The translations under genes were made by a program, and so were the position numbers. 17,256 nt of DNA. Origin: Prevotella sp. UBA7782. GTDB lineage: Bacteria > Bacteroidota > Bacteroidia > Bacteroidales > Bacteroidaceae. Positions within the stretch are counted from its first letter, which is position 1. Every line of letters begins with the position of its first letter. Shown here piece after piece: positions 6,739-14,561 of this stretch. The notes beneath the pieces were generated by a model that was not told the DNA's origin, did no database searches, and saw only the letters and a program-made list of their open reading frames with translations. The DNA is taken from NCBI GenBank assembly GCA_002480935.1, contig DLDC01000092.1:1-17256 (forward strand), given 5' to 3'.

Positions 6739-8048
6739 CAGCTGTTGGTGCGTTGTATGTGTGCTCCGAGGGCGTTAAGTCGGTTCTCAATGTCCTCATA
6801 TCCCCGGTCTATCTGGGCAATGTTGTCTATCCGGCTCGTGCCTTTTGCGCTGAGAGCTGCTATGAGCAGGGCTATGCCGGCGCGTATGTCGGGGCTTGTC
6901 ATTCGCCCTGCGCGCAGCTGTCGGCAATGGTCGTGGCCCACCACAACGGCCCTGTGAGGGTCGCATAGAATGATTTGGGCGCCCATATCGATGAGTTTGT
7001 CAACGAAAAAGAGTCTGCTTTCGAACATCTTTTGGTGGAAGAGCACGCTTCCTCTGGCTTGTGTGGCCACCACGATGAGCACAGATATGAGGTCAGGAGT
7101 GAGGCCGGGCCAAGGCGCGTCGGCCAGTGTCATAATGGTTCCGTCTATGAATGAGTCTATCTCATAATGGTCTTGACGGGGTATGATGAGGTCGTCGCCC
7201 TCCTCAATGATGCGTACTCCCAGCCTGCGGAAGCTCTCCGGAATGATGCCTAAGTGTCGTATAGCCACATCTTTAATGCGTATGCCGTCGCCAACCATGG
7301 CAGCCATGCCTATGAAGGAGCCCACCTCGATCATGTCGGGCAGGGTTGTGTGCGTTGTTCCGTGCAGTTCCTTCACGCCAACTATGGTAATCAGGTTGCT
7401 GGCAATGCCGCTTATGCAGGCTCCCATGCGGTTGAGCATGTGGCATAGCTGCTGTATGTAAGGCTCGCAAGCTGCGTTATAGATGGTGGTAGTGCCTTCG
7501 GCGAGCACTGCAGCCATGATGATGTTGGCCGTACCGGTAACAGAAGCCTCGTCAAGAAGCATGTAAGAGCCCACTAGCTTGTCGGCTTTTATCTCGTAAA
7601 CGTTGCGCCCTTCCACATGCTCAAAGGTGGCTCCGAGATGCCTGAAGCCCAGGAAGTGGGTGTCAAGTCGCCTTCTGCCTATCTTGTCGCCGCCTGGTTT
7701 GGCCACCGTAGCCTTGCCAAAGCGCCCCAGCAAGGGCCCTATGGTGAGCACGGAGCCTCGCAATGAGGATGCGCGCTTAACGAATTCGTCGCTCTGGAGA
7801 TAGTCTAGGTCGAGCTCATCGGCTTGGAATGTGTACTCACAAGAACCTGTTTTCTCAACCTTTACGCCCATATCTATGAGCAGCTTGATGAGGTTTTTCA
7901 CATCGAGAATGTCGGGTATGTTTCTCAACACCATCTTTTCTGGCGTGAGCAGCGTGGCGCTCACCACTTCAAGAGCCTCATTCTTGGCTCCTTGCGGAGT
8001 TATGGTTCCGTGCAGGCGATGCCCTCCTTCGATGATAAACGATTCCAT
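6738..8048 (-). CDS. murA: UDP-N-acetylglucosamine 1-carboxyvinyltransferase, Asp-type active site
   Basis: MurA transfers enolpyruvate from PEP to UDP-GlcNAc, the first committed step of peptidoglycan synthesis. The 436 residues match the two-domain EPT-fold family. Visible landmarks are GAKNEAL at 20-26 with the catalytic K22/N23 pair, and DIRAG near the C-terminus with the PEP-binding arginine. At the usual Cys115 position (E. coli numbering) the loop reads KPGGDKIGRRRLDTH, so residue 121 is Asp; its codon GAC lies at 7688-7686 on the minus strand. The Cys-to-Asp form is active and not alkylated by fosfomycin, as known from Mycobacterium and Chlamydia. The gene lies 3 bases after the DUF4290 gene and overlaps rimM by one base. 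No second murA is in the window. Confidence 0.97.
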   Translation of the reverse strand: MESFIIEGGHRLHGTITPQGAKNEALEVVSATLLTPEKMVLRNIPDILDVKNLIKLLIDMGVKVEKTGSCEYTFQADELDLDYLQSDEFVKRASSLRGSVLTIGPLLGRFGKATVAKPGGDKIGRRRLDTHFLGFRHLGATFEHVEGRNVYEIKADKLVGSYMLLDEASVTGTANIIMAAVLAEGTTTIYNAACEPYIQQLCHMLNRMGACISGIASNLITIVGVKELHGTTHTTLPDMIEVGSFIGMAAMVGDGIRIKDVAIRHLGIIPESFRRLGVRIIEEGDDLIIPRQDHYEIDSFIDGTIMTLADAPWPGLTPDLISVLIVVATQARGSVLFHQKMFESRLFFVDKLIDMGAQIILCDPHRAVVVGHDHCRQLRAGRMTSPDIRAGIALLIAALSAKGTSRIDNIAQIDRGYEDIENRLNALGAHIQRTNS

Positions 8049-8051
8049 TTT

Positions 8052-8651
8052 TTATTTTCTTTTACGCCGCCTGTCGGTCAGCTCGCGTTCGTTAATCTTG
8101 TCAAATGTAAAATGGTCTAAGTCCAGTTGTATCTTACCGTCGGTATATCTGGCCAGATCTGAAGCCACCTTCTCATCGTCGGCAGAGCCGTGGCTCCACT
8201 GTATGAGGTCGCGTTTCATTTGGTTTGCCACCAGCCTTACGAGTGCGTCGCGCTCCTCACCGGGCTCCATAGACTTGAGTTTGTCGAACAATTCGAACAT
8301 CATCTTGCCGTAATGGCGCACCGGAATATGCGTCATGGGGTAGGTGAGAGGCTTGGGCCGCTTCTCTATTTGCTTTGCCTGAGAGATGTCGAAGGGGTAA
8401 TCGATGTCTAATTTAAAGTCGGCCATGATGGCAAGATGGTCCCATAGCTTGCGCTCATGGTCTTCGTTACGGTCCATCTGCGGGGCCATACGGTCCATGA
8501 CGGCCACTATGGCCTCGGCGCAACGCTGTCTTTCCTCCTTGGTAGGAAGCTTGCAGGCGTAGTCCACCATGCTTTGCACTTCCCTTCCGTACTCCGGCAG
8601 GCGTAGTTTTTCGCGTTGCGTGTTGTAATCCAGTCCTTTTATGTTCATCAT
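8052..8651 (-). CDS. DUF4290 family protein
   Basis: A 199-residue protein that I recognise as the Bacteroidota-restricted DUF4290 family, whose function is unknown. The N-terminus reads GLDYNTQREKLRLPEYGR, the usual opening of the family. The middle contains a conserved-looking KLWDHLAIMADF at about 68-79, and the protein ends in the very basic tail DRRRKRK. It has no signal peptide or membrane segment, so it is probably cytosolic, with mostly charged, helix-prone sequence. Two adjacent ATG codons (8651 and 8648) could start it; I chose the first. It lies 22 bases after tsaB and 3 bases before murA, so it is made together with a cell-wall and a tRNA-modification enzyme. That context hints at an essential or growth-linked role but does not show one. 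Confidence 0.85.
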   Translation of the reverse strand: MMNIKGLDYNTQREKLRLPEYGREVQSMVDYACKLPTKEERQRCAEAIVAVMDRMAPQMDRNEDHERKLWDHLAIMADFKLDIDYPFDISQAKQIEKRPKPLTYPMTHIPVRHYGKMMFELFDKLKSMEPGEERDALVRLVANQMKRDLIQWSHGSADDEKVASDLARYTDGKIQLDLDHFTFDKINERELTDRRRKRK

Positions 8652-8673
8652 ATCTGGGTTTCTAATATATTTT

Positions 8674-9366
8674 TTACAGTAGTTTCTTGGGCTTTTTGGC
8701 CACGAAGTCCTTCAGATAAAAGGGCACAAAGTAGGCTACATCCTCAAAACGGCCTTCTGCCATGCGCTTTTCGGCGAGCGGAAGCATGTTCTTTGCGAGC
8801 GGCTCAATGTCTTTTATGAGGTGCGCGTTGGGATGGTTGATGGTGCTCATACATTTAGATGCGCCATTGCCGAAGAAGTAAACGGGGCCCCGGTCGAGGT
8901 ATTCGCGGTAGGTATCAGCGTCTACCACGTCGGCTTGTATGCCTCTTTGCTCTTTCAGCGCGCGGTCGAATATCTGCGAGTATACCTCCATACGCCGTGC
9001 GTCAAGCATGGGGCAGATGAGTGATTCGGGCTCTATCTCCTCGTGATGCAGCAGCACCGGCACGCAAAGCAGCTCAAGGGTGGGCACCGCAATGAGCTTT
9101 ACGCCGCGGCCATAGCATATACCTTTGGCCATGGAAACGCCGATGCGCAGGCCTGTATAAGAGCCCGGGCCGCAGCTAACTGCCACGGCATCAAGAGGAA
9201 TGGCGTGATTATCAATAAATGAGAGTGCCTCATCAATAAAGGTTCCCAGCCTTTCTGCATGGTTCGGACCACTGTGATCTTCTTTGTTAAAGATGCATTC
9301 GCCGTCGTTGCTTACGGCTGCCGAGCACACTGAAGTGCTGGTTTCAATGTTCAAAATACAAGACAT
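8674..9366 (-). CDS. tsaB: tRNA t6A biosynthesis protein TsaB
   Basis: TsaB is the non-catalytic partner of TsaD in the complex that transfers threonylcarbamoyl to adenosine 37 of tRNAs reading ANN codons. The 230-residue product has the ASKHA-fold opening ILNIETSTSVCSAAV and the family hallmark GPGSYTGLRIG at 66-76, near the usual length of about 230. It has the short TsaB form, without the catalytic metal-binding histidines of TsaD, so it is not the TsaD paralogue. It is the first gene of the minus-strand operon and starts 28 bases downstream of a TAnnTTTG element. Confidence 0.94.
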   Translation of the reverse strand: MSCILNIETSTSVCSAAVSNDGECIFNKEDHSGPNHAERLGTFIDEALSFIDNHAIPLDAVAVSCGPGSYTGLRIGVSMAKGICYGRGVKLIAVPTLELLCVPVLLHHEEIEPESLICPMLDARRMEVYSQIFDRALKEQRGIQADVVDADTYREYLDRGPVYFFGNGASKCMSTINHPNAHLIKDIEPLAKNMLPLAEKRMAEGRFEDVAYFVPFYLKDFVAKKPKKLL

Positions 9367-9393
9367 AAAATATAATATCTTCTAAATAATCCG

Positions 9394-9401
9394 CAAATTT
9401 A
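9394..9401 (-). promoter_or_regulatory. Putative -7 promoter element of the tsaB operon
   Basis: On the minus strand this reads TAAATTTG, an exact match to TAnnTTTG. It lies 28 bases upstream of the tsaB ATG, predicting a leader of about 20 bases. A TTTG -33 box is not evident. It shares the 91-bp divergent gap with the yicC promoter. Confidence 0.6.
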
Positions 9402-9423
9402 CGCTTTTTTCCTCGCTTTTTTG

Positions 9424-9431
9424 TACTTTTG
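9424..9431 (+). promoter_or_regulatory. Putative -7 promoter element of yicC-gmk-nadD
   Basis: TACTTTTG matches TAnnTTTG exactly and ends 26 bases before the yicC ATG. A weak -33 candidate, TTTA at 9398-9401, lies 22 bases upstream and overlaps the minus-strand -7 element, so the two divergent promoters may compete for polymerase. Confidence 0.65.
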
Positions 9432-9457
9432 CATATATTTAACTCAATAGCACTATC

Positions 9458-10336
9458 ATGATATTATCTATGACTGGTTACGGCAAAGCTGTCGTAACGT
9501 ATAAACAGAAGAAGATTAACGTTGAGATAAAGTCACTTAACAGCAAGGCACTCGACCTCTCTACGCGCATCGCACCCCTATATAGGGAGAAGGAAATGGA
9601 GATACGCAAGCTCATTGCAAAGGTGTTGGAGCGTGGCAAAGTAGACTTTGCTATATGGATAGACCAGGATGCTACCGCTGACGCAACGCCTATCAACTCA
9701 GCCTTAATCGAGAATTACTATCATCAGATAAAGGATTTGTCGGAGCGCTTGGGCATACCTGAGCCCACCGATTGGTTTCAGATACTCGTCAGAATGCCTG
9801 ATGTTACGCTTAAAACCGACAATGAAGCGCTCAGTGATGAGGAATGGGAGGCTGCCAAAACGGCCATTCATCAGGCTCTAGACCACCTTGTGGAGTTCAG
9901 AACGCAAGAGGGTGCGGCCTTACAAAAGAAGTTTAACGAGAAGGTAGACAACATTGAGAAGCTCTTGCACAGCATAGATGCTTATGAAGAGAGCCGCGTT
10001 CCTAAGATAAAAGCTAAGCTTATAGAAGAGCTGAAGCAGATTCCGGAGGTGCAATATGACAAGAACCGGCTTGAGCAAGAGCTTATTTACTACATCGAAA
10101 AGCTTGATATAAGCGAGGAGAAGCAGCGTTTGGCCAATCATTTGAAGTATTTCCGCGAGACAATGAACGAGTCTGGGCATGGCGTAGGCAAGAAACTGGG
10201 CTTCATAGCACAGGAGATGGGTCGCGAAATAAACACTACGGGCTCTAAAAGCAACCAGGCTGAGATGCAGAACATTGTGGTTAAGATGAAAGATGAGCTG
10301 GAGCAAATCAAGGAACAAGTATTAAACGCACTCTAA
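9458..10336 (+). CDS. yicC: YicC family endoribonuclease
   Basis: A member of the YicC/YloC family, for which endoribonuclease activity and a part in small-RNA turnover have been reported in other bacteria. The 292 residues match the family. The N-terminus MILSMTGYGK carries the signature SMTGYG, supporting the start at 9458 over the later ATG. A long charged helical middle follows, and the C-terminal block (about 220-292) has the conserved EEKQRLANHLKYF, GKKLGFIAQEMGRE and NTTGSKS motifs of the DUF1732-type domain. The stop codon is followed at once by the gmk ATG, with no gap. A yicC-gmk pair is common in many bacterial phyla, fitting a conserved operon. Confidence 0.95.
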   Translation: MILSMTGYGKAVVTYKQKKINVEIKSLNSKALDLSTRIAPLYREKEMEIRKLIAKVLERGKVDFAIWIDQDATADATPINSALIENYYHQIKDLSERLGIPEPTDWFQILVRMPDVTLKTDNEALSDEEWEAAKTAIHQALDHLVEFRTQEGAALQKKFNEKVDNIEKLLHSIDAYEESRVPKIKAKLIEELKQIPEVQYDKNRLEQELIYYIEKLDISEEKQRLANHLKYFRETMNESGHGVGKKLGFIAQEMGREINTTGSKSNQAEMQNIVVKMKDELEQIKEQVLNAL

Positions 10337-10909
10337 ATGAAAGGAAAATTCATTGTCTTCAGCGCGCCGTCAGGCAGCGGCAAAAGTACCATCATCAACT
10401 GGCTCATGCAGTCTCACCCCGAGTTGTCGCTGGCTTTCTCTATCAGTTGCACCAGTAGGGCACCCCGTGGCAATGAGCGTAATGGCGTGGAATACTTTTT
10501 CTTGTCGCCTCAGGAGTTCAGACAGAAGATAGCCGAAGGCCAGTTTTTGGAGTACGAAGAGGTTTATCAGGATCGCTTTTACGGCACGCTGAAGAGTCAA
10601 GTAGAGGCTCAGGCAGAACGTGGAGAGAACGTAGTGTTCGACGTAGACGTGAAAGGCGGCTGTAACATCAAGCGCTTTTATGGCGACAGAGTGTTGAGCC
10701 TGTTCATTCAGCCGCCCTCACTGGCTGAGTTGGAGCGTCGTCTTCGTGGCAGAGCGACCGACACAGAAGAGGCCATTAGCAATCGTCTTGCTAAGGCGAA
10801 GTATGAACTTTCGTTTGCCAACCAGTTCGATCATGTGATTGTGAACGATGATCTGAAGCAGGCCGAACAGCAAACCTATGAGCTGGTTAGTAGTTTCCTG
10901 AAAGGCTGA
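10337..10909 (+). CDS. gmk: Guanylate kinase
   Basis: Phosphorylates GMP to GDP with ATP in the cytoplasm, an essential step of guanine nucleotide supply. At 190 residues it is at the short end of the normal range. The P-loop SAPSGSGKST is at 9-18. The GMP-binding region follows with SCTSRAPRGNERNGVEYFF, then YGTLKSQVE and the FDVDVKGG strand. The arginine-rich lid LERRLRGRATDTEEAI and the terminal VNDDLKQA segment complete the family pattern. It begins directly after the yicC stop and ends 4 bases before nadD. Confidence 0.97.
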   Translation: MKGKFIVFSAPSGSGKSTIINWLMQSHPELSLAFSISCTSRAPRGNERNGVEYFFLSPQEFRQKIAEGQFLEYEEVYQDRFYGTLKSQVEAQAERGENVVFDVDVKGGCNIKRFYGDRVLSLFIQPPSLAELERRLRGRATDTEEAISNRLAKAKYELSFANQFDHVIVNDDLKQAEQQTYELVSSFLKG

Positions 10910-10913
10910 AGCC

Positions 10914-11492
10914 ATGCGCATAGGTATTTACGGCGGCACTTTCAACCCCTTTCATAACGGTCATCTCACCCTGGCCCGCACTTTTTTAAGTGAGTATGAG
11001 CTTGATGCGGTGTGGCTGATGGTGTCGCCTCAGAACCCTTTCAAGCGCAATGATGTTCTTTTGTCTGACGAGTTGCGCTACAAAATGGTGAGCCAGGCTT
11101 TGCAAAATGAGCCTTGTTTGCATGCAAGCAACTACGAGTTCAGCTTGCCCAAGCCCTCTTACACCTGGCATACCCTGCAAAAGCTCTCGGCCGACTATCC
11201 TTCTCACAGCTTCATATTATTAATAGGAGCCGACAACTGGCGCGATTTTTCCAAGTGGTATCATGCCGATGACATCCTCAGGCATTATGAAATAGCTGTC
11301 TTTCCACGTGAGAACGTGGTCTTGAATGCGTCGGAAATGCCACGAAATGTAAATATTTTACATGCTCCGCTTGTCAATATCAGCAGCACGGAGATACGCA
11401 ACAGAGTGGCAAAAGGCTTGCCGATAGACAGTCTTGTGCCTGCTTCTGTGGCTCAGATGATACGTCAGCATAAGCTCTATGCCCATCAATGA
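10914..11492 (+). CDS. nadD: Nicotinate mononucleotide adenylyltransferase
   Basis: Joins nicotinate mononucleotide and ATP to give deamido-NAD, the penultimate step of NAD synthesis. The 192-residue Rossmann-type protein has the nucleotidyltransferase signature GGTFNPFHNGH at 7-17, with the HxGH-type histidines H14 and H17, and the C-terminal ISSTEIR at 156-162. The central IGADNWRDFSKW (104-115) is the usual substrate-binding segment. The ATG at 10914 gives MRIGIYGGTF, leaving no room for an upstream extension. It is the last gene before a small terminator. Confidence 0.96.
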   Translation: MRIGIYGGTFNPFHNGHLTLARTFLSEYELDAVWLMVSPQNPFKRNDVLLSDELRYKMVSQALQNEPCLHASNYEFSLPKPSYTWHTLQKLSADYPSHSFILLIGADNWRDFSKWYHADDILRHYEIAVFPRENVVLNASEMPRNVNILHAPLVNISSTEIRNRVAKGLPIDSLVPASVAQMIRQHKLYAHQ

Positions 11493-11550
11493 CTTGCAAA
11501 TATAAGGTCGATAGGAGCTTTCACTCATTTTTTTGCACATTGCAATGCAC

Positions 11551-11576
11551 GGTATGGCTTTTTATCCATACTTTTT
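11551..11576 (+). terminator. Small intrinsic terminator after nadD
   Basis: Arms GTATGG (11552-11557) and CCATAC (11566-11571) enclose an 8-base loop and are followed by five T. The stem is short, with three GC pairs plus a possible outer G-U pair, so it may terminate only partly. It lies 59 bases after the nadD stop and upstream of a new promoter. Confidence 0.6.
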
Positions 11577-11616
11577 GCCCACTTTCCTCGCATTGCCTTT
11601 GATAAACCAAACAAAA

Positions 11617-11648
11617 CTTGATGGTTTGGGAAAAAAGCACTAATTTTG
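11617..11648 (+). promoter_or_regulatory. Promoter of the envelope gene cluster
   Basis: TAATTTTG (11641-11648) is an exact -7 match to TAnnTTTG. CTTG at 11617-11620 is a one-mismatch -33 box with a 20-base spacer, close to the Bacteroidota norm. The -7 box ends 20 bases before the ATG at 11669, so the leader is very short. This is the most complete promoter in the window. Confidence 0.7.
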
Positions 11649-11668
11649 CACCAAATTATCGTTGAGGT

Positions 11669-13519
11669 ATGAGATACGTGCGCAAAGTAACGTCTTTATT
11701 AAAACTTTTTTACGAGCCATTGAGGCGTAACGGGCTTTTCTTCAGCTTCATGTTGCTCACCACCTTCACCGTGAGCGTGCTCGAATTGCCGGATGATGAG
11801 CGGGTGTCAGGCACCCCGCTGGGCTGGGACGAGTCGTTCTTGGAGGTTTATTTGTTATGTGTTGTGCTCGCCTTGCTGCCCTTGCGTGTGCGCCGATGGG
11901 TCAGTGGCGTGTTGGCATTCATGGTATATGCCGTGTCCATAGCCGATGTATTCTGCTTTCAGAAGTTTCATTCCGTGCTCAATCCCACTATGCTTCTGCT
12001 CGTTGGCGAGACCGATAGCCGCGAGGCAAGCGAGTTTCTGACAAGCTATCTCACCCCCGATCTCATCTTTTCAGGGGTAGGTCTCATCCTGCTTTACGCC
12101 ATCTTGCACCTTGTCTTCGGCCTTTTGTGGCATCGGAGGCAACATTTCCCCGTGTCCATACGTGTGACCTTGAATGATGCCGTGGCCACTTGCAAGCGGC
12201 TGCAGGCTCCTTTTGGCTTCTTGGTTCTGGCCTTATTGGCTGTCTGCATCTGCACTTCGGCTCACAATTATGCCAAGATGAGGCTCTTGTTTGGCCTCGA
12301 TTCCATCGGCGAGATAGAACATGAGCTCACCAATAAGGATTGCGCGCAGTTTTATCAGCCCTGTTCCAGACTGGCATTCAGCATCTTCAGCAACGAGTTG
12401 GCCGCACAGCAGGTAGGCAAGCTCATTGCTGCCAAAGACAAGGCGGGCGTAGACAGCTGCTCGTTCACTTCACCTAACATCGTGCTTATCATCGGAGAGA
12501 GCTACGGCAAGCACCATTCGCAGCAGTATGGTTACTTTATGCCCACCACGCCCAGGCAGATACGATTGCAGAAGACGGGCCTTCTCACACCCTTCACCGA
12601 TGTTGTGTCGCCCTGGAACCTCACCAGTTACGTCTTCAAAAATGTGTTCTCACTGCATGTAGTGGGCGAAAAGGGCGAGTGGTGCGATTATCCTCTCTTC
12701 CCCGAACTGTTCAGAAAGGCAGGCTATCACGTCACTTTCGCCACCAATCAGTTCCTTCCCAAGGCCAAGGAAGCCGTATACGATTTCAGCGGAGGCTTCT
12801 TTTTGAACCATCCAGAGCTCTCCGCGTCGATGTTCGACACGCGCAACGACCGCTTGTTCCGCTACGATGCTGGCCTTGTAAAGGACTATTATGACCATCT
12901 GAGCAAGCAAAACAAAGAGCATAACCTCATCATCTTCCACCTCATCGGGCAGCATGTGGGCTACATACAACGCTGTCCGCCCGACCGCAGACGCTTTACG
13001 GCAGATGATTATGCCGACAAACGCCCCGAGCTAGACGGCAGGAAGCGTCGCATCTTGGCCGATTATGACAATGCCACCTTATATAATGACAGCATCGTAG
13101 CCGACATTGTGCGTCGCTTCTCCACGCAGAATGCCATCGTGATATATATGCCCGACCACGGCGAAGAGTGCTATGAGGGCAACCGCGGCTTCTTCTGCCG
13201 CAACCATTCGGCCAAGATAGACTACGATTTGGCACGTTATGAGTTTGAGATACCCTTTTGGATATACTGCTCGCCCAAGTATGTAGCGTCACACCGAGAG
13301 ATATTCCGTGAGATAAAGGCAGCTCGGCGCCGGCCTTTCATGACTGATGCCTTGCCCCATTTGCTGCTTTACTTGGCCGGCATACACACCCCTTATTATC
13401 ACCCACAGTATAACATACTCAGCCCGGACTATGATGCCAAGAGGCCCAGGCTGCTTAAGAATACAACAGATTATAACCAACTTATCAAGGAACATCATGC
13501 AAAAAAACTTGCTCACTAA
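11669..13519 (+). CDS. Phosphoethanolamine-transferase-like membrane protein, sulfatase fold
   Basis: A 616-residue inner-membrane protein of the EptA/OpgE/CptA type, which moves phosphoethanolamine (or a related phosphoalcohol) from a phospholipid to a surface glycan or lipid. About five membrane helices fill residues 1-200 (roughly 23-40, 57-72, 78-97, 131-153, 182-200), followed by a large outside catalytic domain. The first zinc/nucleophile motif reads LIIGESYGKHHS (273-284), so Ser278 occupies the place of the usual Thr after Glu277. The other metal residues appear in HLIGQH (424-429) and PDHGEE (495-500; D496, H497). The ALPHLLLYLAGI segment near 561-572 matches the family end. It opens the envelope operon and overlaps the next gene by 23 bases. 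The true acceptor is unknown; another phosphoglycerol- or phosphoalcohol-type transfer is possible. Confidence 0.85.
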   Translation: MRYVRKVTSLLKLFYEPLRRNGLFFSFMLLTTFTVSVLELPDDERVSGTPLGWDESFLEVYLLCVVLALLPLRVRRWVSGVLAFMVYAVSIADVFCFQKFHSVLNPTMLLLVGETDSREASEFLTSYLTPDLIFSGVGLILLYAILHLVFGLLWHRRQHFPVSIRVTLNDAVATCKRLQAPFGFLVLALLAVCICTSAHNYAKMRLLFGLDSIGEIEHELTNKDCAQFYQPCSRLAFSIFSNELAAQQVGKLIAAKDKAGVDSCSFTSPNIVLIIGESYGKHHSQQYGYFMPTTPRQIRLQKTGLLTPFTDVVSPWNLTSYVFKNVFSLHVVGEKGEWCDYPLFPELFRKAGYHVTFATNQFLPKAKEAVYDFSGGFFLNHPELSASMFDTRNDRLFRYDAGLVKDYYDHLSKQNKEHNLIIFHLIGQHVGYIQRCPPDRRRFTADDYADKRPELDGRKRRILADYDNATLYNDSIVADIVRRFSTQNAIVIYMPDHGEECYEGNRGFFCRNHSAKIDYDLARYEFEIPFWIYCSPKYVASHREIFREIKAARRRPFMTDALPHLLLYLAGIHTPYYHPQYNILSPDYDAKRPRLLKNTTDYNQLIKEHHAKKLAH

Positions 13520-14561
13520 GCAGGAATGCAGCGCACTAAGGGGCTTGGCCATTATCGGTATATTCCTTCATAACTATTGCCATTGGCTCGGCCCGGCAGT
13601 GAAAGAAAACGAATACCAGTTCTTCCGCATGAATGTAGACGGGCTCAACCGTGCCTTGCTGCATCCCGACGGCCTGCTTCCGGTTCATCTCATTTCCTTT
13701 TTCGGTCATTACGGCGTGCCCATTTTCCTCTTTCTGAGTGCATACGGGCTCACCATGAAGTATGAGAACGCGGCCCAGACGGGCCGTCCCGAACCCTCGC
13801 CATGGCGTTTCACGCGCTACCACTTCCTCAAGTTGTTCAAGATGATGATAGTAGGCTTCGTGGCATTCACCATGGTAGACAATGTTCTTCCCCATCCTCA
13901 CGAATATCATTTCCTTGATGTTGTAGCTCAGCTGGGTCTGTTTAACAACGTGTTGCCTCATCCCGATGATGTGATATGGCCGGGACCCTATTGGTTTTTT
14001 GGCCTGATGCTTCAGCTATACATCGTCTACAGGCTGTTGCTTTACCGTCGTCACTGGGGCTATACGGTGGGTCTCATCGTCTTATGTACGGCCATTCAGC
14101 TGATGTGCGACCCCGAGGGCGAGGCGCTCAACCGCTGGCGTTACAACTTCATCGGCGGTATATTGCCTTTCGGTGCCGGCCTTTTGTTTGCCCGTTATGG
14201 CTCTATGCCATCCCGGCAGAAGCTTGTTGTCGTTGTGCTTCTGTCTGTTTTAGGCACCTATGCGTTCTCTCAGAACTACGTTTTATGGTATCTCGTACCC
14301 CTGTTGGTGGTCTTCGGCAGCGTGGCTTTGGTCAGATTGCTCCCCGCCAAGTGCCTTTCGCTCTTCGATAAGGTAGGCGTTATCAGTGCGGCATTGTTTG
14401 TTTGCCACCCCATCACGCGCAGGTTGTTCATCCCCATCAGCCATAGAGACTACATTTATACGGGCCTTTTGCTCTACGTGGTGGCCAGTCTGTGTCTGGC
14501 TTGGGCATTTTATAAGCTGCTGAAATATATTCCTAACCCCAAAATGAGCAAGCATTCATGA
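13497..14561 (+). CDS. Acyltransferase family 3 membrane protein (first copy)
   Basis: A multi-pass membrane O-acyltransferase of the AT3 family, which typically transfers acetyl or other short acyl groups to surface sugars. I start it at the ATG at 13497, giving 354 residues beginning MQKNLLTKQECSALRG. An upstream ATG in frame at 13347 would add 50 residues lying wholly inside the preceding gene and unlike any AT3 N-terminus. The family N-terminal block is present as ALRGLAIIGIFLHNY with R15 and H25, followed by GVPIFLFLSAYGL and WPGPYWFFGLMLQLY. About ten hydrophobic segments are seen and no SGNH domain is attached. It overlaps the preceding gene by 23 bases and the next by 4 (ATGA), so it is translated as part of the cluster. 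Its acyl donor and acceptor cannot be read from the sequence. Confidence 0.85.
   Translation: MQKNLLTKQECSALRGLAIIGIFLHNYCHWLGPAVKENEYQFFRMNVDGLNRALLHPDGLLPVHLISFFGHYGVPIFLFLSAYGLTMKYENAAQTGRPEPSPWRFTRYHFLKLFKMMIVGFVAFTMVDNVLPHPHEYHFLDVVAQLGLFNNVLPHPDDVIWPGPYWFFGLMLQLYIVYRLLLYRRHWGYTVGLIVLCTAIQLMCDPEGEALNRWRYNFIGGILPFGAGLLFARYGSMPSRQKLVVVVLLSVLGTYAFSQNYVLWYLVPLLVVFGSVALVRLLPAKCLSLFDKVGVISAALFVCHPITRRLFIPISHRDYIYTGLLLYVVASLCLAWAFYKLLKYIPNPKMSKHS

Noticed and set aside
11538..11547. Perfect palindrome CATTGCAATG after nadD
   Set aside because: A single 10-bp palindrome without a second copy or a clear relation to the promoter is not enough to call an operator.
13347..13496. In-frame upstream ATG that would extend the first acyltransferase by 50 residues
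   Set aside because: The extension lies wholly inside the phosphoethanolamine-transferase-like gene, reads as out-of-frame shadow sequence with many Cys and Pro, and does not resemble an AT3 N-terminus; the ATG at 13497 gives a normal start.
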